A stretch of DNA of 14,190 nt from Candidatus Alcyoniella australis (GTDB lineage: Bacteria > Lernaellota > Lernaellaia > JAVCCG01 > Alcyoniellaceae), in the NCBI GenBank assembly GCA_030765605.1, contig JAVCCG010000097.1, positions 1 to 14,190 of the forward strand. Direction: 5' to 3'. A program made the translations under genes and the position numbers. Each line of letters starts with the position of its first letter. Within the stretch, counting starts at the first letter, position 1. Positions 13,020 through 14,190 of the stretch are shown piece by piece. The notes beneath the pieces are model-generated. The model was not told where the DNA came from. It did not search any database and was given only the letters and a program-made list of their open reading frames with translations.

Positions 13020-13814
13020 ATGGAGTTCGAGGACGTTTTATTCGAACGCACCGAGCATACGGCGAAGATCAGCATCAACCGGCCCGAGGTCTACAACGCC
13101 TTTCGCACCCAAACCATCGAGGAGCTGCACAGCGCCCTGGCCCAGGCTGCGGACGACAGCTCGATCGGCGTGATCGTGCTGCGCGGAGCGGCCGGCGGGC
13201 CGCGCCCGAGTTTCTGCTCGGGAGGCGATGTCAACGAGATGCTCGCCCTGGATCCGGCGAACGGCCGCGTTTTTCTCTACAAGCTGTTCAACCTCTTCCA
13301 GCGCATCCGCAACGCGCCCAAGCCGGTAATCGCGGCCGTGGACGGCTTCTGCCTCGGCGGCGGCAACGAGATCAACCTTGTCTGCGATTTGACCCTGGCC
13401 ACCCGACGCTCGGTGTTCGGCCAGGTCGGCCCCAGCGTGGGCTCGATCCCGCTGCTCGCCGGAACCCAACTGCTGCCGCGGCTGGTGGGCGACAAGCGCG
13501 CCAAGGAGATCATCTTTCTCTGCCGCCGCTACAGCGCGAGCGAGGCGCTGGACCTGGGCTGGATCAACCACGTGGTTGACGACGAGGGACTGGACCAGGC
13601 TGTGGACCAATGGTGCGAACGAATTTTGCAGATGAGCCCGCAGTCGCTGCGGATTGCCAAGGCCTCGCTCAACTTCGAGAGCGATCAGCTGCTGCCCTCG
13701 TTCACCCACGGCATTGAGGCTCTGGCCCTGACCTACGGGTCGGAGGAACTGACCGAGGGGATGCAGGCGTTTTTAGAGAAACGCAAACCCGAGTTCAACA
13801 ACTTCCGCAAATAA
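13020..13814 (+). CDS. Crotonase-superfamily enzyme, MenB/BadI-like (enoyl-CoA hydratase/isomerase family)
   Basis: This 264-residue protein acts on a CoA thioester. FCSGGD (65-70) and CLGGGNE (111-117) form the usual oxyanion hole. The segments FGQVGPSVGS (133-142), FLCRRYSASEAL (166-177) and the C-terminal FLEKRKPEF (251-259) match MenB (dihydroxynaphthoyl-CoA synthase) and BadI (ketocyclohexanecarboxyl-CoA hydrolase) more closely than ordinary hydratases. The active site is mixed. Glu117 aligns with the first catalytic Glu of hydratases, while the second Glu is replaced by Gly137 as in MenB/BadI. The MenB/BadI Asp-x-Gly-Tyr region instead reads IPLLAGTQLLPRLVG, which is hydratase-like. The ATG has a strong AAGGAG site 7 nt upstream. 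It stands alone on the plus strand. Exact substrate (beta-oxidation, ring cleavage or other) cannot be told. Confidence 0.9.
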   Translation: MEFEDVLFERTEHTAKISINRPEVYNAFRTQTIEELHSALAQAADDSSIGVIVLRGAAGGPRPSFCSGGDVNEMLALDPANGRVFLYKLFNLFQRIRNAPKPVIAAVDGFCLGGGNEINLVCDLTLATRRSVFGQVGPSVGSIPLLAGTQLLPRLVGDKRAKEIIFLCRRYSASEALDLGWINHVVDDEGLDQAVDQWCERILQMSPQSLRIAKASLNFESDQLLPSFTHGIEALALTYGSEELTEGMQAFLEKRKPEFNNFRK

Positions 13815-13831
13815 GACTAACGCAGTCCGCC

Positions 13832-13849
13832 GGTCGTAATACAACGACC
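13832..13849 (+). other. Hairpin after the crotonase gene
   Basis: GGTCGT and ACGACC pair around a 6-nt loop 18 nt after the stop codon. No T-tract follows, so it is not a convincing intrinsic terminator; it may stabilise the transcript end or be incidental. Confidence 0.3.
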
Positions 13850-13887
13850 AACGCCGCGCCCGGCACCGTTGAGTTGACCGAATGGCA

Positions 13888-14039
13888 CGCGAGCGCCCGG
13901 CTTGGAGCCGGGGGCAAAACTCGCAAGCATTACCTGTTTATGGCTCAATAATGCTCTCCGCGTCGCGGCATGGGTCTACGCAAAATGACCAGGGAAATAT
14001 GCGAGCCTTGCTACGGCTCCAAGCCGCCCACTGCTCGCG
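13888..14039. repeat. Nested inverted repeats in the non-coding gap (structured RNA or miniature element candidate)
   Basis: The gap 13815-14158 holds no convincing gene. Within it three pairs are arranged co-linearly: CGCGAGC (13888-13894) with GCTCGCG (14033-14039); CGGCTTGGAGCCG (13899-13911) with CGGCTCCAAGCCG (14014-14026); and CTCGCA (13920-13925) with TGCGAG (14000-14005). The left middle arm is also a hairpin by itself (CCCGGCT-tgg-AGCCGGG, 13896-13912). A further internal stem AGCATTA/TAATGCT (13926-13932 with 13949-13955) is present. I see no transposase and no recognisable RNA family. It could be a folded small RNA, an mRNA 3' structure, or a miniature inverted-repeat element. Confidence 0.5.
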
Positions 14040-14158
14040 CGGGGGAGGAGAGACGGCGTGTTCCTCGGGCAACGAAGCGAATCGATTTCGATTAAAAGTT
14101 GGCCTCGAATTTATGCCGAGAGAAGAGGTGTTGATCGAGGTGGCAAGGTGAGTAGTTT

Positions 14159-14190
14159 ATGAAAACCCTGAGGCAATGCGCCGCTCGCCC
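14159..14190 (+). CDS. Possible start of a gene running off the right edge
   Basis: An ATG at 14159 opens a frame (MKTLRQCAAR) that remains open to the window end, only ten codons. AAGGTGAG (14145-14152) stands 6 nt before it, a good ribosome binding site. Too little is visible to name a product, and it could be a chance frame. Confidence 0.3.
   Translation, partial: MKTLRQCAAR

Noticed and set aside
12584-13078. N-terminal extension of the second lipoprotein frame through the first lipoprotein gene and into the crotonase gene
   Set aside because: It would overlap two better-supported genes; the ATG at 12583 gives a leader peptide, an ATGA overlap and a ribosome binding site.
13882-14151. 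89-codon plus-strand frame in the gap after the crotonase gene
   Set aside because: It has no ribosome binding site, the composition is mixed and without motifs, and it coincides with the nested inverted repeats, which explain the base pattern better.
1-14190. CRISPR arrays, tRNA or rRNA genes, insertion sequences
   Set aside because: No regularly spaced direct repeats, no tRNA-like cloverleaf and no transposase-like or rRNA-like sequence were seen on reading both strands.

Overview
The window is GC-rich and densely packed. Every convincing gene lies on the minus strand except a crotonase-family enzyme at 13020-13814 and a possible gene start at the right edge. The gene content points to an anaerobic or facultative deltaproteobacterial-type lineage (Desulfobacterota or Myxococcota-like). 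It includes a Psr/Qrc/ACIII-type membrane redox module, MJ0042-type zinc ribbons fused to Yip1-like membrane domains, and lipoproteins with a thrombospondin type 3 calcium repeat. That placement is an inference from gene content; there is no rRNA or other marker here.

Region A (1-7702, minus) is one tightly coupled operon of at least nine genes, nearly all joined by overlaps of 1-8 nt (TGATG, ATGA, GTGA) or gaps of 2-6 nt. In order of transcription it encodes: a Tat-exported NHL beta-propeller; a small single-span protein with a CxxCxxC motif; a two-repeat polytopic transporter; a 51-residue membrane protein resembling that transporter's C-terminus; two membrane-anchored proteins with paired 4Fe-4S clusters, one carrying an FMN-binding-like domain; a PsrB/QrcC-type four-cluster ferredoxin; an NrfD-type quinone-interacting membrane subunit; and a Tat-exported molybdopterin-oxidoreductase-like protein that runs off the left edge. 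A good sigma70-type promoter (perfect TTGACA, 17-bp spacer, TAGGAT) lies just upstream. The natural reading is a periplasm-facing quinone-linked electron-transfer complex joined to additional flavin/Fe-S carriers and a transporter-like membrane protein. I do not recognise this exact combination, and it is the main candidate for an undescribed system.

Region B (7859-12891, minus) runs from a divergent promoter region: two small lipoproteins (ATGA-coupled), a 411-residue exported helical-repeat protein, then three tandem paralogues with N-terminal zinc ribbons and Yip1-like membrane domains. A compound hairpin with a T-tract closes the run at 7800-7852. The functions of this cluster are unknown; it looks like an envelope-associated unit.

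Region C (12892-14190) holds the divergent promoter region, a MenB/BadI-like crotonase-superfamily enzyme on the plus strand, and about 340 nt without a convincing gene. That gap contains a set of nested inverted repeats (13888-14039) that could be a structured RNA or a small miniature element. A possible new gene starts at 14159.
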